Shown here: positions 38,494 through 47,009 of the stretch, in pieces
Layout of the letters: every line of letters begins with the position of its first letter
How positions within the stretch are numbered: the stretch's first letter is position 1
From: Microcoleus vaginatus WJT46-NPBG5
GTDB lineage: Bacteria > Cyanobacteriota > Cyanobacteriia > Cyanobacteriales > Oscillatoriaceae
Assembly (NCBI GenBank): GCA_019359355.1
Contig: JAHHHM010000019.1
Coordinates: 62,001 to 126,000 of the forward strand
Length of the DNA stretch: 64,000 nucleotides
Reading direction: 5' to 3'
Translations under genes and position numbers: made by a program
Notes under the pieces: model-generated
Database searches by the model: none
Told to the model about the DNA's origin: nothing
What the model saw: only the letters and a program-made list of their open reading frames with translations

Positions 38494-39306
38494 ATGAAAG
38501 TAATGCTCGGAAATATTATCGCGATTTACCGCAAAGAGTTACAGAACTACTTTGTCTCGCCGGTCGCTTATGCGATCGCCGGCTTCTTTTGGCTGATCGC
38601 TGGGGTATTTTTTACAGCGATTTTGCTAGGGCAAGAAGGCGTAATTCGGCAAGCGGCTTTAATGGATATTCAGGTACAGCAAACCGGCGTTGTGATGCCG
38701 CCAGTGGATGTGCCCTATCAATTTTTGCAGTTCTTCTTAGGATTTATGGGGCAGCTGTCACTCTACATCTTGCCGATTCTATCAATGGGTTTGTATGCAG
38801 AGGAACGCAAAAGCCGTACCTTAGAGCTGCTAGCGACTTCACCGATTACGAACTGGGCAGTCGCAGTGGGTAAATTACTGGGAGTGCTAACCTTTTTTGC
38901 CACCATGATGCTGCCGATTTTAGCGTGCGAGTTAATCGCCCTGAGTGCTGCCAACCCACCCATGCCACTTAGCGTTCCCTTGTTAGGCCATTTAGGGCTG
39001 CTGTTGCTAGCCGCCAGTGTTTTATCTTTGGGAATGTTCATTTCTTCTCTGACAGACAGCACGATTTTGGCGGCAATTATTACATTTGTCGTGGTTGTGT
39101 TCCTATCCGTTATAGATTTACTCGCAAGCGGAGTTGGTGGCCCAGTTTGGCAGGTACTGGGATCTTTATCCTTACTCAAACCCTACTCAAATTTGGTGCG
39201 CGGGGTCGTTGATACTAGCAATCTAGTTCTGTTTGCAAGTTACATTGTTCTTGGCGTATTTCTAACGGCTCAATCGATTGAAACGTTGAGATTTCAGCGC
39301 TCTTAG
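38494..39306 (+). CDS. ABC-2 type permease, GldF-like
   Basis: 270 aa with six hydrophobic segments; the opening IIAIYRKELQNYFVSPVAYAIAGFFW is characteristic of GldF-type permeases, as is YAEERKSRTLELLATSPITNW. Membrane partner of the ATPase encoded 73 bp upstream. A periplasmic loop of about 35 residues follows the first membrane segment. Confidence 0.92.
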   Translation: MKVMLGNIIAIYRKELQNYFVSPVAYAIAGFFWLIAGVFFTAILLGQEGVIRQAALMDIQVQQTGVVMPPVDVPYQFLQFFLGFMGQLSLYILPILSMGLYAEERKSRTLELLATSPITNWAVAVGKLLGVLTFFATMMLPILACELIALSAANPPMPLSVPLLGHLGLLLLAASVLSLGMFISSLTDSTILAAIITFVVVVFLSVIDLLASGVGGPVWQVLGSLSLLKPYSNLVRGVVDTSNLVLFASYIVLGVFLTAQSIETLRFQRS

Positions 39307-39369
39307 TTTTGCCCTAGAATTAGGGGATTTGGGATGGGGCAGTTGGAACTTTAGGTAGATTGACACCCG

Positions 39370-41211
39370 ATGAAACAGTTGAAAAATTTTTGGAAAAATG
39401 GCGGTTTTTGGATAGGCCCGTTTTTGATTGTAATGGGCTTAACATCTGCCTTTGTTTCAGGCAGTTGGCTGCCAGTGCCGGCAGCACTGGCAATTGCCGG
39501 CATTGTGATTTTAGGGTTGTGGCTATTGTCTCAAGGGCGTACGGTACTGAGCTTTTTGGGTAAGCGCTCCACCCAAGCCGGTACGAATGCTGTGGCGGCT
39601 ACGCTGTCAGTGCTAGTGATTTTGGGGCTAATTAATTTTTTAGCCAATCGCTATTTAGTGCGAGTGGATTTAACAGAAAATCAACTGTTTAGCTTGGCTC
39701 CTCAAACTCAGCAATTGGTGAGTAATTTAGAGCAACCTGTGAAGGTTTCGATCTTTGATCGTGTGCCGAATCCTTCAGACCAATTATTGCTGCAAAATTA
39801 CCAGCGTTCGGGAGGGTCAAAGTTTAGTTATGAGTATGTTGATCCCCAACTGCAGCCGGCTATAGCCCAAGAGTATGGGGTGACTCGCTTTGGAGAGGTA
39901 CATCTCAAATCAAACGAACGGCAGCAGTTTCTGGGAAATGTTGACCCACAAAGTCGCTTAACTGAAATAAAACTGACCAATGGGATCGCCCAAATTATCA
40001 GCGATGAAAAAACTAAAGTTTATTTCCTTCAAGGCCACGGAGAGCGCTCTCTAAAGCCCGCAGATGGGGGAATTTACCAAGCGGTTAAGTCTTTAGAAAA
40101 CAGAAATTTTATTATTGAACCGCTCAATTTAGCTGAGCAGCAGGATGTGCCGGCAGATGCGGGAGTGGTGGTGATCGCCGGCCCAAAACGAGCGCTATTT
40201 GAAGGTGAAGTAAAAGCCTTGCGGCAATATCTGCAACTGGGCGGCAGTATGCTGGTAATGGTTGATCCCTCAACCGATCCCAAGTTAACCGCACTGTTGC
40301 AAGATTGGGGCGTCACCCTTGATAATCGCTTGGTCATCGATGCTTCGGGACAAGGACAATTGGTGGGATTAGGGCCGGCTGAACCTCTGATTACGAATTA
40401 TGGCAATCATCCCATCACCAAAGATTTTAGTGGGGGCTACTCGTTCTATCGAGGGGCGCGATCCATTGAAACGAATGAGGTGCCGGGGATTGAGGAAACT
40501 CCCCTGCTAATCACCAATGAGCGCAGTTGGGCGGAAAGCAACCCGAAGAACCAGCCATTAAAGTTTAATGCTGAAACTGATGGCCAAGGCCCACTGATGT
40601 TGGGAGTGGCATTGAGTCGAAAAATCGCACAAGATGGGGTGCCGGCAGCTAAACCCTCGCCGACGCCAACGGCATCACCGGAAACGGAAGCATCTCCAAC
40701 GCCAACGCCAACGACATCACCGGCAACGGAAGCCTCCCCAACGCCAACAACATCACCGGCAACGGAAGCCTCCCCAACGCCAACGCCAACGGCATCACCG
40801 GCAGCGGAAGCCTCCCCAACGCCAACGCCAACGCCAACTGCATCACCGGCAGCGGAAGCGTCTCCAACGCCAACCCCAACGGCATCACCCACACCAACAC
40901 CAACGCCAACGTCGGCAGCAGGTAAGCCGGCGCAGACAAATACAGAGGCTCGAATGGTTGTCTTCGGTAACTCTGAATTTGCCACAGATGGTGTCTTCGA
41001 GCAGCAGTTAAATGGAGATGTTTTCCTCAATTCCATTAGTTGGTTGAGCAAGCAGGATGCACAAACGCTTTCCATTCGTCCGAAAGAAACAACCAACCGC
41101 AGGATCGCAATGACTGCAGAGCAAGCCTCGTTACTTGATTGGTTGTCTCGCAGGATTTTACCGGCAGTTGGTTTGCTTTCAGCCGGCGCTTTGTGGTGGA
41201 GCCGGCGTTAA
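39370..41211 (+). CDS. GldG-family auxiliary ABC transporter protein
   Basis: 613 aa. Three N-terminal membrane segments (to about 95) are followed by an exported domain with DLTENQLFSLAPQTQQLV and VYFLQGHGERSL, the ABC_transp_aux/GldG hallmark, and by VVVIAGPKRALFEGEVKALRQYL. Residues about 425-520 are a repeated SPTPTxxSPAxEA linker. A conserved block (ARMVVFGNSEFATDG) and a C-terminal membrane segment follow. It lies 63 bp after the permease gene. The repeat lies in DNA with near-identical units of about 36-48 bp. Confidence 0.9.
   Translation: MKQLKNFWKNGGFWIGPFLIVMGLTSAFVSGSWLPVPAALAIAGIVILGLWLLSQGRTVLSFLGKRSTQAGTNAVAATLSVLVILGLINFLANRYLVRVDLTENQLFSLAPQTQQLVSNLEQPVKVSIFDRVPNPSDQLLLQNYQRSGGSKFSYEYVDPQLQPAIAQEYGVTRFGEVHLKSNERQQFLGNVDPQSRLTEIKLTNGIAQIISDEKTKVYFLQGHGERSLKPADGGIYQAVKSLENRNFIIEPLNLAEQQDVPADAGVVVIAGPKRALFEGEVKALRQYLQLGGSMLVMVDPSTDPKLTALLQDWGVTLDNRLVIDASGQGQLVGLGPAEPLITNYGNHPITKDFSGGYSFYRGARSIETNEVPGIEETPLLITNERSWAESNPKNQPLKFNAETDGQGPLMLGVALSRKIAQDGVPAAKPSPTPTASPETEASPTPTPTTSPATEASPTPTTSPATEASPTPTPTASPAAEASPTPTPTPTASPAAEASPTPTPTASPTPTPTPTSAAGKPAQTNTEARMVVFGNSEFATDGVFEQQLNGDVFLNSISWLSKQDAQTLSIRPKETTNRRIAMTAEQASLLDWLSRRILPAVGLLSAGALWWSRR
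40645..40920 (+). repeat. Coding minisatellite in the gldG-like gene
   Basis: About six units of a variable 36-48 bp sequence built from CCAACGCCAACG, GCATCACCGGCAGCGGAAGC and CTCC, all in frame and encoding SPTPTxxSPAxEA. High identity between units suggests recent expansion. Confidence 0.9.
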
Positions 41212-41215
41212 CAAG

Positions 41216-41274
41216 TTGAGATTTTAGATTTTAGATGCGAGGATTTTTATCCATTTTAAATTCTAAAATCTCAA
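41216..41274. repeat. Inverted TTTTAGA-type repeat between gldG-like and DUF4340 genes
   Basis: Perfect 12-bp arms TTGAGATTTTAG (41216-41227) and CTAAAATCTCAA (41263-41274) with a 35-base loop. It starts 4 bp after the gldG-like stop and is built from the TCTAAAA heptamer family. It could attenuate transcription into the last gene. Confidence 0.65.
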
Positions 41275-41344
41275 GTTGACATCTAACTATATTTGTCAAT
41301 AACAAGCTTACTAAACCCTAATAATTTAACCGTCAGAATTTACC

Positions 41345-42574
41345 ATGAAATTGCAGCGATCTACTCTAATTCTGATGCTCTCAGCAGTGCTTTTGGGTGG
41401 GTTTGTTTACGTTTATGAGGTTCAAGAGGCTCCTAAACGGGAAGCGGCAAAGACGAAGCAGCAGCAAATCTTTTCCTTTCGGGAAGATGAGGTGCAATCT
41501 CTGAGAGTAAAAACCCCAAAACAAACCCTAGCGTTTGAGCGAGTGAGTCAGAAAGAGCCGGTAAAACCAGAGGAACCGATCTGGATGATGACGGTTGTAG
41601 ATTTGGCCGATCAACCTCAGCCGGCCCCAGCAGCTTGCCTGCCACCGGCTCTAACCCCAGCCGCAAAACCTGGACAAACTCCAGCCGCGACTCAAACGCC
41701 CGCTACAAGCCAAAATCCAGCCACTTGTCAGCCATCGGCTGCCAGTCAGGTTTTTGCACCAACACCAACGCCGGCAGCGACTGCTTCACCCACAACTTCA
41801 CCAACACCGGCAGCATCACCAACGCCGGCAGTAACAACTTCGCCGACAGCCTCACCCACGCCGGCAGCAACAACTTCACCCACAGCATCAGCCTCACCCA
41901 CGCCGGCAGTAACAACTTCGCCGGCAGTAACAACTTCGCCGGCAGCAACAACCTCACCCACAGCCTCTCCCAAGCCAACAGCCTCTCCCACACCTGCCGC
42001 CTTACCCAAGCCTGGGGCTAAATTGCCGGCAAGTGACGCATCAGTGGCTTACTTGTTAAGTTTGCTAAGCAGTAGTAAAAGCGCTCGCACAATCGTAATG
42101 ACGAACCCAGCCAAGCAACGTCAAGACTTTGGTTTAGATGAGCCGGTGGGGACTGTAGAAGTCAAGCTCAAAAATCAGCAAACCCATCGCCTAATTTTGG
42201 GCAAGCCGGATTTTAATCAAAGCTTCTTGTACGCCCAAGCCAATCCCCCAGAGAACCGGCTTGAAGCAATTGAGGTACTGCTGGTGCCTACAGATTTGGA
42301 AAATGCTGTTGATCGACCACTCTTAGAATGGAAAAAGGAGGACAAAGACTCTAAACCACCTGAAACCACCCCTAAGGATAAAAAACCTCAAAATCCAGCT
42401 CAAAATCAGCAACCTCAAGGCACTTCTCCAGATAAAGATCCTGCCGGTGCATCTAGCACTCCAAAAGCTAGCCCTAAAAATGCTGAGGGCGCTGTTAAAA
42501 AGCCTGATGCGAACGCGGAAAAAACGCCTCCAGCAGAGTCACCACAGCCAGATTCTCCCCAGCCGAATGAATAA
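41345..42574 (+). CDS. DUF4340 domain-containing protein
   Basis: 409 aa. N-terminal anchor (LILMLSAVLLGGFVYVYEV), then the DUF4340 core split in two: QQQIFSFREDEVQSLRV near the start and DEPVGTVEVKLKNQQTHRLILGKPDF near 260-285, separated by a Pro/Thr/Ser/Ala linker (about 95-225). The C-terminal 80 residues are charged and Pro-rich. DUF4340 proteins regularly follow GldG in such ABC operons. An unknown substrate is assumed to be handled in the periplasm. Confidence 0.88.
   Translation: MKLQRSTLILMLSAVLLGGFVYVYEVQEAPKREAAKTKQQQIFSFREDEVQSLRVKTPKQTLAFERVSQKEPVKPEEPIWMMTVVDLADQPQPAPAACLPPALTPAAKPGQTPAATQTPATSQNPATCQPSAASQVFAPTPTPAATASPTTSPTPAASPTPAVTTSPTASPTPAATTSPTASASPTPAVTTSPAVTTSPAATTSPTASPKPTASPTPAALPKPGAKLPASDASVAYLLSLLSSSKSARTIVMTNPAKQRQDFGLDEPVGTVEVKLKNQQTHRLILGKPDFNQSFLYAQANPPENRLEAIEVLLVPTDLENAVDRPLLEWKKEDKDSKPPETTPKDKKPQNPAQNQQPQGTSPDKDPAGASSTPKASPKNAEGAVKKPDANAEKTPPAESPQPDSPQPNE
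41755..41995 (+). repeat. Coding minisatellite in the DUF4340 gene
   Basis: Irregular units of CTTCGCCGGCAGTAACAA, CCTCACCCACGCCGGCAG and similar sequence encoding TTSPTASPTPA. The two adjacent proteins share this linker type but not the DNA unit. Confidence 0.85.
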
Positions 42575-42886
42575 CCACTTACTGAGATTCGGCTGTAAAT
42601 AGAAGTGCCGGCGCAAGTCAAAAACCCACCCTAACAGGCGAGCAATGATTGGCCTATTTGCTCTGCTTGGAAAGCAAATATTAGACGAGTTTGCTCGTCA
42701 CTGGAAACAGCCAACAAACGCTCTTTTCCAAGCACCGGCAGCCTTTCCCAGATTCTCTAGGCAAATGCTTCAGAAATCTTAATGAAATTTCTCATCAAAT
42801 CGCTTTAACCTAACAATTTGGGGTGGCTTTTTGACTTTGGGCCGCATCAAACGTCCTGCACCGTCAATTTTGTTGAGAAATTTAGC
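42575..42886. other. Intergenic region with two hairpins upstream of ho1
   Basis: 312 bp. Contains ATTTGCT/AGCAAAT (42656-42679) and GACGAG-TTTG-CTCGTC (42684-42699), back to back. A 45-codon frame (42645-42782) starting after AGGCGAG overlaps the hairpins; I judge it non-coding but cannot exclude it. The hairpins may end the ABC operon. Confidence 0.45.
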
Positions 42887-43603
42887 ATGAGCAGTAATCT
42901 AGCGACCAAATTGCGTGAGGGCACTAAGAAGTCCCACACGATGGCAGAAAATGTCGGATTTATTAAGTGCTTCTTAAAAGGCACCGTTGAGAAAACCTCT
43001 TATCGGAAGCTCGTTAGCAACCTCTACTTCGTCTACTCCGCAATGGAAGAAGAGATGGAACGCAATCGGCAGCACCCGATCGTCTCTAAATTTTACTTCC
43101 CTGAGTTAAACCGCAAGGCCAGCTTAGAGCAGGATCTACAATACTACTACGGCCCGAATTGGCGCGAACAAGTGGCTCCCTCACCGGCAGCTCAAGCTTA
43201 CGTGCAGCAAATTCGCAACGTATCTAACTCTGCGCCTGAACTCTTAGCCGCTCATTCCTACACTCGCTACCTGGGTGACTTGTCTGGTGGCCAAATCCTC
43301 AAAGGCATTGCCCAACGGGGAATGAACTTAACAGAGGGTGAAGGCACCGCTTTCTACGAGTTTGCAGAAATTCCTGACGAAAAAGCCTTCAAAGCCACCT
43401 ATCGGCAGGCAATGAACGATTTGCCTATTGATGAAGCCACGGCAGAGCGCATTGTCACTGAAGCGAATGATGCGTTCGGCATGAATATGAAGCTTTTCCA
43501 AGAATTAGAAGGCAACTTGATCAAAGCAATTGGTCTGATGCTCTTTAATTCTCTAACGCGCCGCCGCGCTCGTGGCAGCACTGAATTAGTAACAGCCGAC
43601 TAA
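42887..43603 (+). CDS. ho1: Heme oxygenase (biliverdin-producing)
   Basis: 238 aa from the ATG at 42887 (MSSNLATKLREGTKKSH); upstream codons to 42818 are not homologous. Opens heme to biliverdin IX-alpha, iron and CO with ferredoxin, the first step to phycocyanobilin for phycobilisomes. Proximal His in GTKKSHTMAEN; distal helix YTRYLGDLSGGQILKGIAQR. Length matches cyanobacterial HO1. Monocistronic here. Confidence 0.96.
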   Translation: MSSNLATKLREGTKKSHTMAENVGFIKCFLKGTVEKTSYRKLVSNLYFVYSAMEEEMERNRQHPIVSKFYFPELNRKASLEQDLQYYYGPNWREQVAPSPAAQAYVQQIRNVSNSAPELLAAHSYTRYLGDLSGGQILKGIAQRGMNLTEGEGTAFYEFAEIPDEKAFKATYRQAMNDLPIDEATAERIVTEANDAFGMNMKLFQELEGNLIKAIGLMLFNSLTRRRARGSTELVTAD

Positions 43604-43628
43604 ATTCTAAATTAGGCTCGTTGAATGT

Positions 43629-43702
43629 TGGATTTTAGGTTTTGGATTTTGGGTTTTGGATTTTGTGGTGAATCTAAAATCTGAAATCTAAAATCTAAAA
43701 TC
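43629..43702. repeat. Fold-back GGATTTTGGGTTTT / TCTAAAA repeat
   Basis: GATTTTAGG/TTTTGGATTTTGGG units (43630-43670) face TCTAAAA units (43672-43700), able to pair as a long imperfect hairpin between convergent ho1 and the next minus-strand gene. Same heptamer family as at 19559. Confidence 0.75.
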
Positions 43703-43716
43703 AGATCCATCTAAAA

Positions 43717-43989
43717 TTAAGAACAGACTTGTAAATCAATGCCGCACTCATCCACGAGATAGCACATCGCCCGAAACCGCAAGCCAACCAGTTGATCGTA
43801 GAGGGGATTGAGCTTGCACATTGGCGGAATGTGAAACAGGGTGCGACCCAAAATTTTGATATCTCGCTCGAATGGGCACTGAGCGGGAATCGCTTTATAA
43901 ATAAACTGAGCGACTTCAGGATTGTGAATCTCCAGTTGATCAAGCCATTGACGCAGGGGTTGCAGGAGATCAAATCTATGTTGAGTCAT
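43717..43989 (-). CDS. Mo-dependent nitrogenase C-terminal domain protein, copy 1
   Basis: 90 aa. Motifs DLLQPLRQWLDQLEI, AIPAQCPFERDIK, IPPMCKLNPLYDQLVGLRFRA and CYLVDECG identify the small stand-alone family that carries this domain. GGTGA precedes the ATG. The family occurs in many cyanobacteria without linked nif genes; its function is unknown. It is 72% or so similar by eye to the product at 47010-47372. Confidence 0.9.
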   Translation of the reverse strand: MTQHRFDLLQPLRQWLDQLEIHNPEVAQFIYKAIPAQCPFERDIKILGRTLFHIPPMCKLNPLYDQLVGLRFRAMCYLVDECGIDLQVCS

Positions 43990-44471
43990 AACTTCACCTA
44001 CCAGTGAGTGGGCTGTCGCTTGTTTCTTTACTGTTTCTACTTACAACGATACAAATTTCAATAAATAGTTTGGTAAAGGAAGAAAGAAAACTCTCACCCA
44101 GATTGTAAAGGTTTGATAAACTAAATTTTTTGTTTGGTAGCGTTTGTTACGATTGCGCCCGTGGTTTCGCGGTTATCATCTTTTGGCAAATGGCTGGAAT
44201 GACTGCTGCGGCTGTATTCCGAGGGGGTAGTATGCAGGATCACCCAAAGATGAAAAATGTAGATTTTTCACAGGGAAGTCGTGAATGAGGGGGAACCGGG
44301 GTGAAGCAAAGTAAAGGCAAAACGGTTAGAGTTTGAGCCACTCACTGGGAAGCTGCACTATTGGTTTTGATAGGAAATGGGCTGTAACTGAACGCTCATC
44401 CCATTCGCTATTTTAAGCAAAGAATCAAAATCTTGAATTCGTCTTCCCCTCCTCCTGTATAAAAGCCTAGC
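43990..44471. other. Intergenic region, AT-rich to mixed
   Basis: 482 bp upstream of the nitrogenase-C-terminal-domain gene. No ORF, RNA gene or clear stem recognised. Confidence 0.5.
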
Positions 44472-45302
44472 TTATAAGCAATCCCAATTATACAAAACGC
44501 TAGAAAAATCAAGATTTCTCAATGCTGATTCTTTGATAAAAAAGTTGCATATACCCATATCTCCCCATTGGATATAAATTTTGTCAGAGTCACTAGAATC
44601 AGAGTCAATTTGCAACAGGAGAATATACGGTTCTGCTTCTTCTGGCAAGCGTTCTCTGGGATCGCTTTGAGTAAAGGAAGGATAACCTCCTAGCCGGTGC
44701 CCAGACTCAAATCTAGTTTGATATTCGTCCATTACTAAGTCATCCTCTTCAAATACTTCCCATATCTCTTCTCCCATTAATTCGTTGAATTTAAAATCTT
44801 GAGGTGTGATAGGAGAATATTTTAATGTGAAAGTTAAAGCAAAGCAGTCTTTTGTAACTGGCGGAGATGAACGAGAGGTGTGAAAAGGAGTATACTTTCT
44901 ATGCCACAAAGTTGGTAAGAAACTGAAGTCTGTGATCAGGTTATCCTCGTTAAAGTCAAGTTCGGGAAAATAAAGAACCCGAAAACCTGTTTGACTCGTT
45001 GGATTTTCAAAATCACAACCGTATCCGTCTCCAATATAAAATTGGAGAATTCCCTTTTCTGGAAAGCCCTCCAAGTGAGGAACCTCTTCAAAGTTGATTT
45101 GAGCGAGGAGGTAGAGATAATCACCTTCTGGAGTCTTGGGATAGTCGAAGTTTTTGGGCAAGTAGGGGAATCCGGCAAATTTACTTTGCCAAGGATTCAC
45201 TTCTCTTGTCAGGTGAGTTTCGATTTCAACATAGGGCTTGACAGTTGCTTCAAATTTACTTCTAAATTTTTCTAACTCAGGAGGAAGTTCAAAATTTTTC
45301 AT
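44472..45302 (-). CDS. DUF1963 / YwqG family protein
   Basis: 276 aa. Motifs: KFAGFPYLPKNFDYP, YLYLLAQINFEEVPHLEGFPEKGILQFYIG (one stretch, two key parts), LGGYPSFTQSDPR and the C-terminal GDMGICNFFI. The family is usually an orphan cytosolic protein and has no assigned reaction. AT-rich with low GCCGGC content, so it could be a recent arrival. Confidence 0.9.
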   Translation of the reverse strand: MKNFELPPELEKFRSKFEATVKPYVEIETHLTREVNPWQSKFAGFPYLPKNFDYPKTPEGDYLYLLAQINFEEVPHLEGFPEKGILQFYIGDGYGCDFENPTSQTGFRVLYFPELDFNEDNLITDFSFLPTLWHRKYTPFHTSRSSPPVTKDCFALTFTLKYSPITPQDFKFNELMGEEIWEVFEEDDLVMDEYQTRFESGHRLGGYPSFTQSDPRERLPEEAEPYILLLQIDSDSSDSDKIYIQWGDMGICNFFIKESALRNLDFSSVLYNWDCL

Positions 45303-45477
45303 TTCTGCACTTACTTGGAAGATTTTCTAAATTGATGAGATAATTGTAAACCACTGAGATGCTGTAGTTTAGGAGCAGATACTATTTCTACTCCTGGCAG
45401 AATTATCAACTAACTATCTGGTAAAGCGAAAGATTGTCGCTCTCTCTATAAATTACTACAATAATAAAAAAGTTTAA

Positions 45478-45527
45478 AGCACTCACCGGCATCACCTCAC
45501 GTTTTGGGCAGATGCCGGCTGAGTGCT
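45478..45527 (-). terminator. Strong terminator of the cupin gene
   Basis: Arms AGCACTCA-CCGGCATC (45478-45493) and GATGCCGG-c-TGAGTGCT (45511-45527) form a 16-bp stem with one bulge. On the minus strand it is followed by TTAAACTTTTTTATTATT, a good T tract. It lies 15 bp after the cupin stop. Confidence 0.85.
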
Positions 45528-45542
45528 AACTTTTAAAGAAAA

Positions 45543-45833
45543 TTACCCGAATCGATAATGCTTTTTTACATCTTTGCGAATGTTCCAAGTGCAAGACATT
45601 CCAGCAGGAAATGTGACTAAATCTCCTTTGCCCATTTCCACCGGCTCACCTCCTGCCGGCGTCACCACCACATCCCCTTCTAGGAAATAGCAAGTTTCCT
45701 CCTCGTCATACGTCCAGGGAAACTCAGAGGCTTCTTTCGTCCAAATTCCCCACTTGAAAACACCGAGCCGGTTGAGGGTTTCTTCACTGGGTTGATGCTC
45801 AATTTTGATTTGCATCGCTGGTTTCACTTCCAT
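45543..45833 (-). CDS. Small cupin-domain protein (DUF861 type)
   Basis: 96 aa, a single cupin. Motifs: WTYDEEETCYFLEGDVVVTP, GKGDLVTFPAGMSCTWNI and KKHYRFG. AGGA precedes the ATG. Related proteins bind small metabolites or metals, but the usual metal His positions are mostly replaced (EEETCYFLEG). No pathway is indicated by neighbours. Confidence 0.88.
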   Translation of the reverse strand: MEVKPAMQIKIEHQPSEETLNRLGVFKWGIWTKEASEFPWTYDEEETCYFLEGDVVVTPAGGEPVEMGKGDLVTFPAGMSCTWNIRKDVKKHYRFG

Positions 45834-45888
45834 GTTTGTTTCCTTTAGCGTTATCCACAGGGAAGAATATCACCCCACCGACACAATT

Positions 45889-46530
45889 TTAACGCTCTAC
45901 GCTGGGAACAGAAGCCGGTCTTTGTTGGCGTTCCAAATACTGACTTAATGCGTAAGCCATATCCGCCCGTGTCATCGGATTTAAAGGATTGATGCTGTTA
46001 GTTGCCGCATCAGTATTTACAAATCCCTCATACAAAGCTGTAGCCATTGATTTTTTTGCCCAAGCCGGTATCGTTGCAGAATCGGGATATTTGCCCATAA
46101 TTGCCGCAACATTTTCATCGGAAAACTGAAACACGCCATGCGCTTGAGCGAAAATCGCAAATGCTTCTGCCCGACTGACTCTTTGGTTGGGGAAAAACAT
46201 TCCATCCCGATAGCCGTTCATAATGCCGGTTTTTAAAACAACTTGAATGTCGTTAGACGCCCAGTGAGAAGCAGGAACATCAGGAACTTCCAGCACGGTT
46301 TCTTTTTGTGCGGCTGCGCGTTTATCCAGCTTAAAGGTTTTTACCAAAATCGTTGCAAGTTCGGCACGGCTTAAAGGTTTTTCTGGGTAAAAGTTTCCAT
46401 CTTGAAAGTTCGTCATTAACCCCGCCGCCACAACTTGCTGGATGGGATCGAGTGTTTCTTGAGCTTGAGCAATAGCCGGCAAGAATTGCAGCAGCATTGT
46501 AACTGAGAGAAGGCTAGCAAACCGTTTCAT
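45889..46530 (-). CDS. Secreted SLH-domain protein
   Basis: 213 aa. Signal peptide MKRFASLLSVTMLLQFLPAIAQA, then three SLH repeats over the whole mature chain: VVAAGLMTNFQDGNFYPEKPLSRAEL, VVLKTGIMNGYRDGMFFPNQRVSRAE and ALYEGFVN...INPLNPMTRADMAYAL (each named by part). A small cell-surface SLH protein without a visible passenger domain. Monocistronic. Confidence 0.9.
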   Translation of the reverse strand: MKRFASLLSVTMLLQFLPAIAQAQETLDPIQQVVAAGLMTNFQDGNFYPEKPLSRAELATILVKTFKLDKRAAAQKETVLEVPDVPASHWASNDIQVVLKTGIMNGYRDGMFFPNQRVSRAEAFAIFAQAHGVFQFSDENVAAIMGKYPDSATIPAWAKKSMATALYEGFVNTDAATNSINPLNPMTRADMAYALSQYLERQQRPASVPSVER

Positions 46531-47009
46531 GATTGAAATGACTCCAAAAGGTAAAGGCTAATTATTGATTGATTCTCTATATTTGAAGAGAATCGCTTTT
46601 AAGAAGTTCCCATGTCTGAAGAGGGTTTATGGCAGAAGTAAATTAGTGTGATGTGATTCACTTCCTTTGCCATGATTTTATCCCGACTTCCCTTATTTTG
46701 AAGTCATGCTTTAGGCTCACCCAAAGGGGTGAAATTTGATGGCTAGTAGAAATTCTTGATAGTGTGAAGCGCGTTACGTGTTTTGAACGATTTTCGAGCC
46801 AGTCGCGTGGTGATTTATACTTTTAGAGCCTTCTCACTACAGAGACTCTATCGATTGTTTTGCCGGCACTCCCGCTATTCCCCAATGGACAATTTAACTG
46901 TGTAACGGGGGAAAAGAAAGTACAAATGTTTTGGGATGCCGGCCACCCATAGTGAGTTGAGGTGCTTCAACAGTTGTTGGTTTTGATTTCGTGGTTTTGT
47001 TCGTTAGTT
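46531..47009. other. Intergenic region
   Basis: 479 bp upstream of the SLH gene and downstream of copy 2 of the nitrogenase C-terminal domain gene. No gene or strong structure recognised. Confidence 0.45.

Noticed and set aside
40446-41096. Long minus-strand frames (and a third frame at 40634-41011) over the Pro-Thr repeat of the GldG-like gene
   Set aside because: They are by-products of a repeated GC-rich unit without stops; composition is low complexity and the plus-strand frame has conserved domains on both sides.
41703-42009. Minus-strand frames across the DUF4340 linker
   Set aside because: Same cause: repeat shadow with low-complexity translation.
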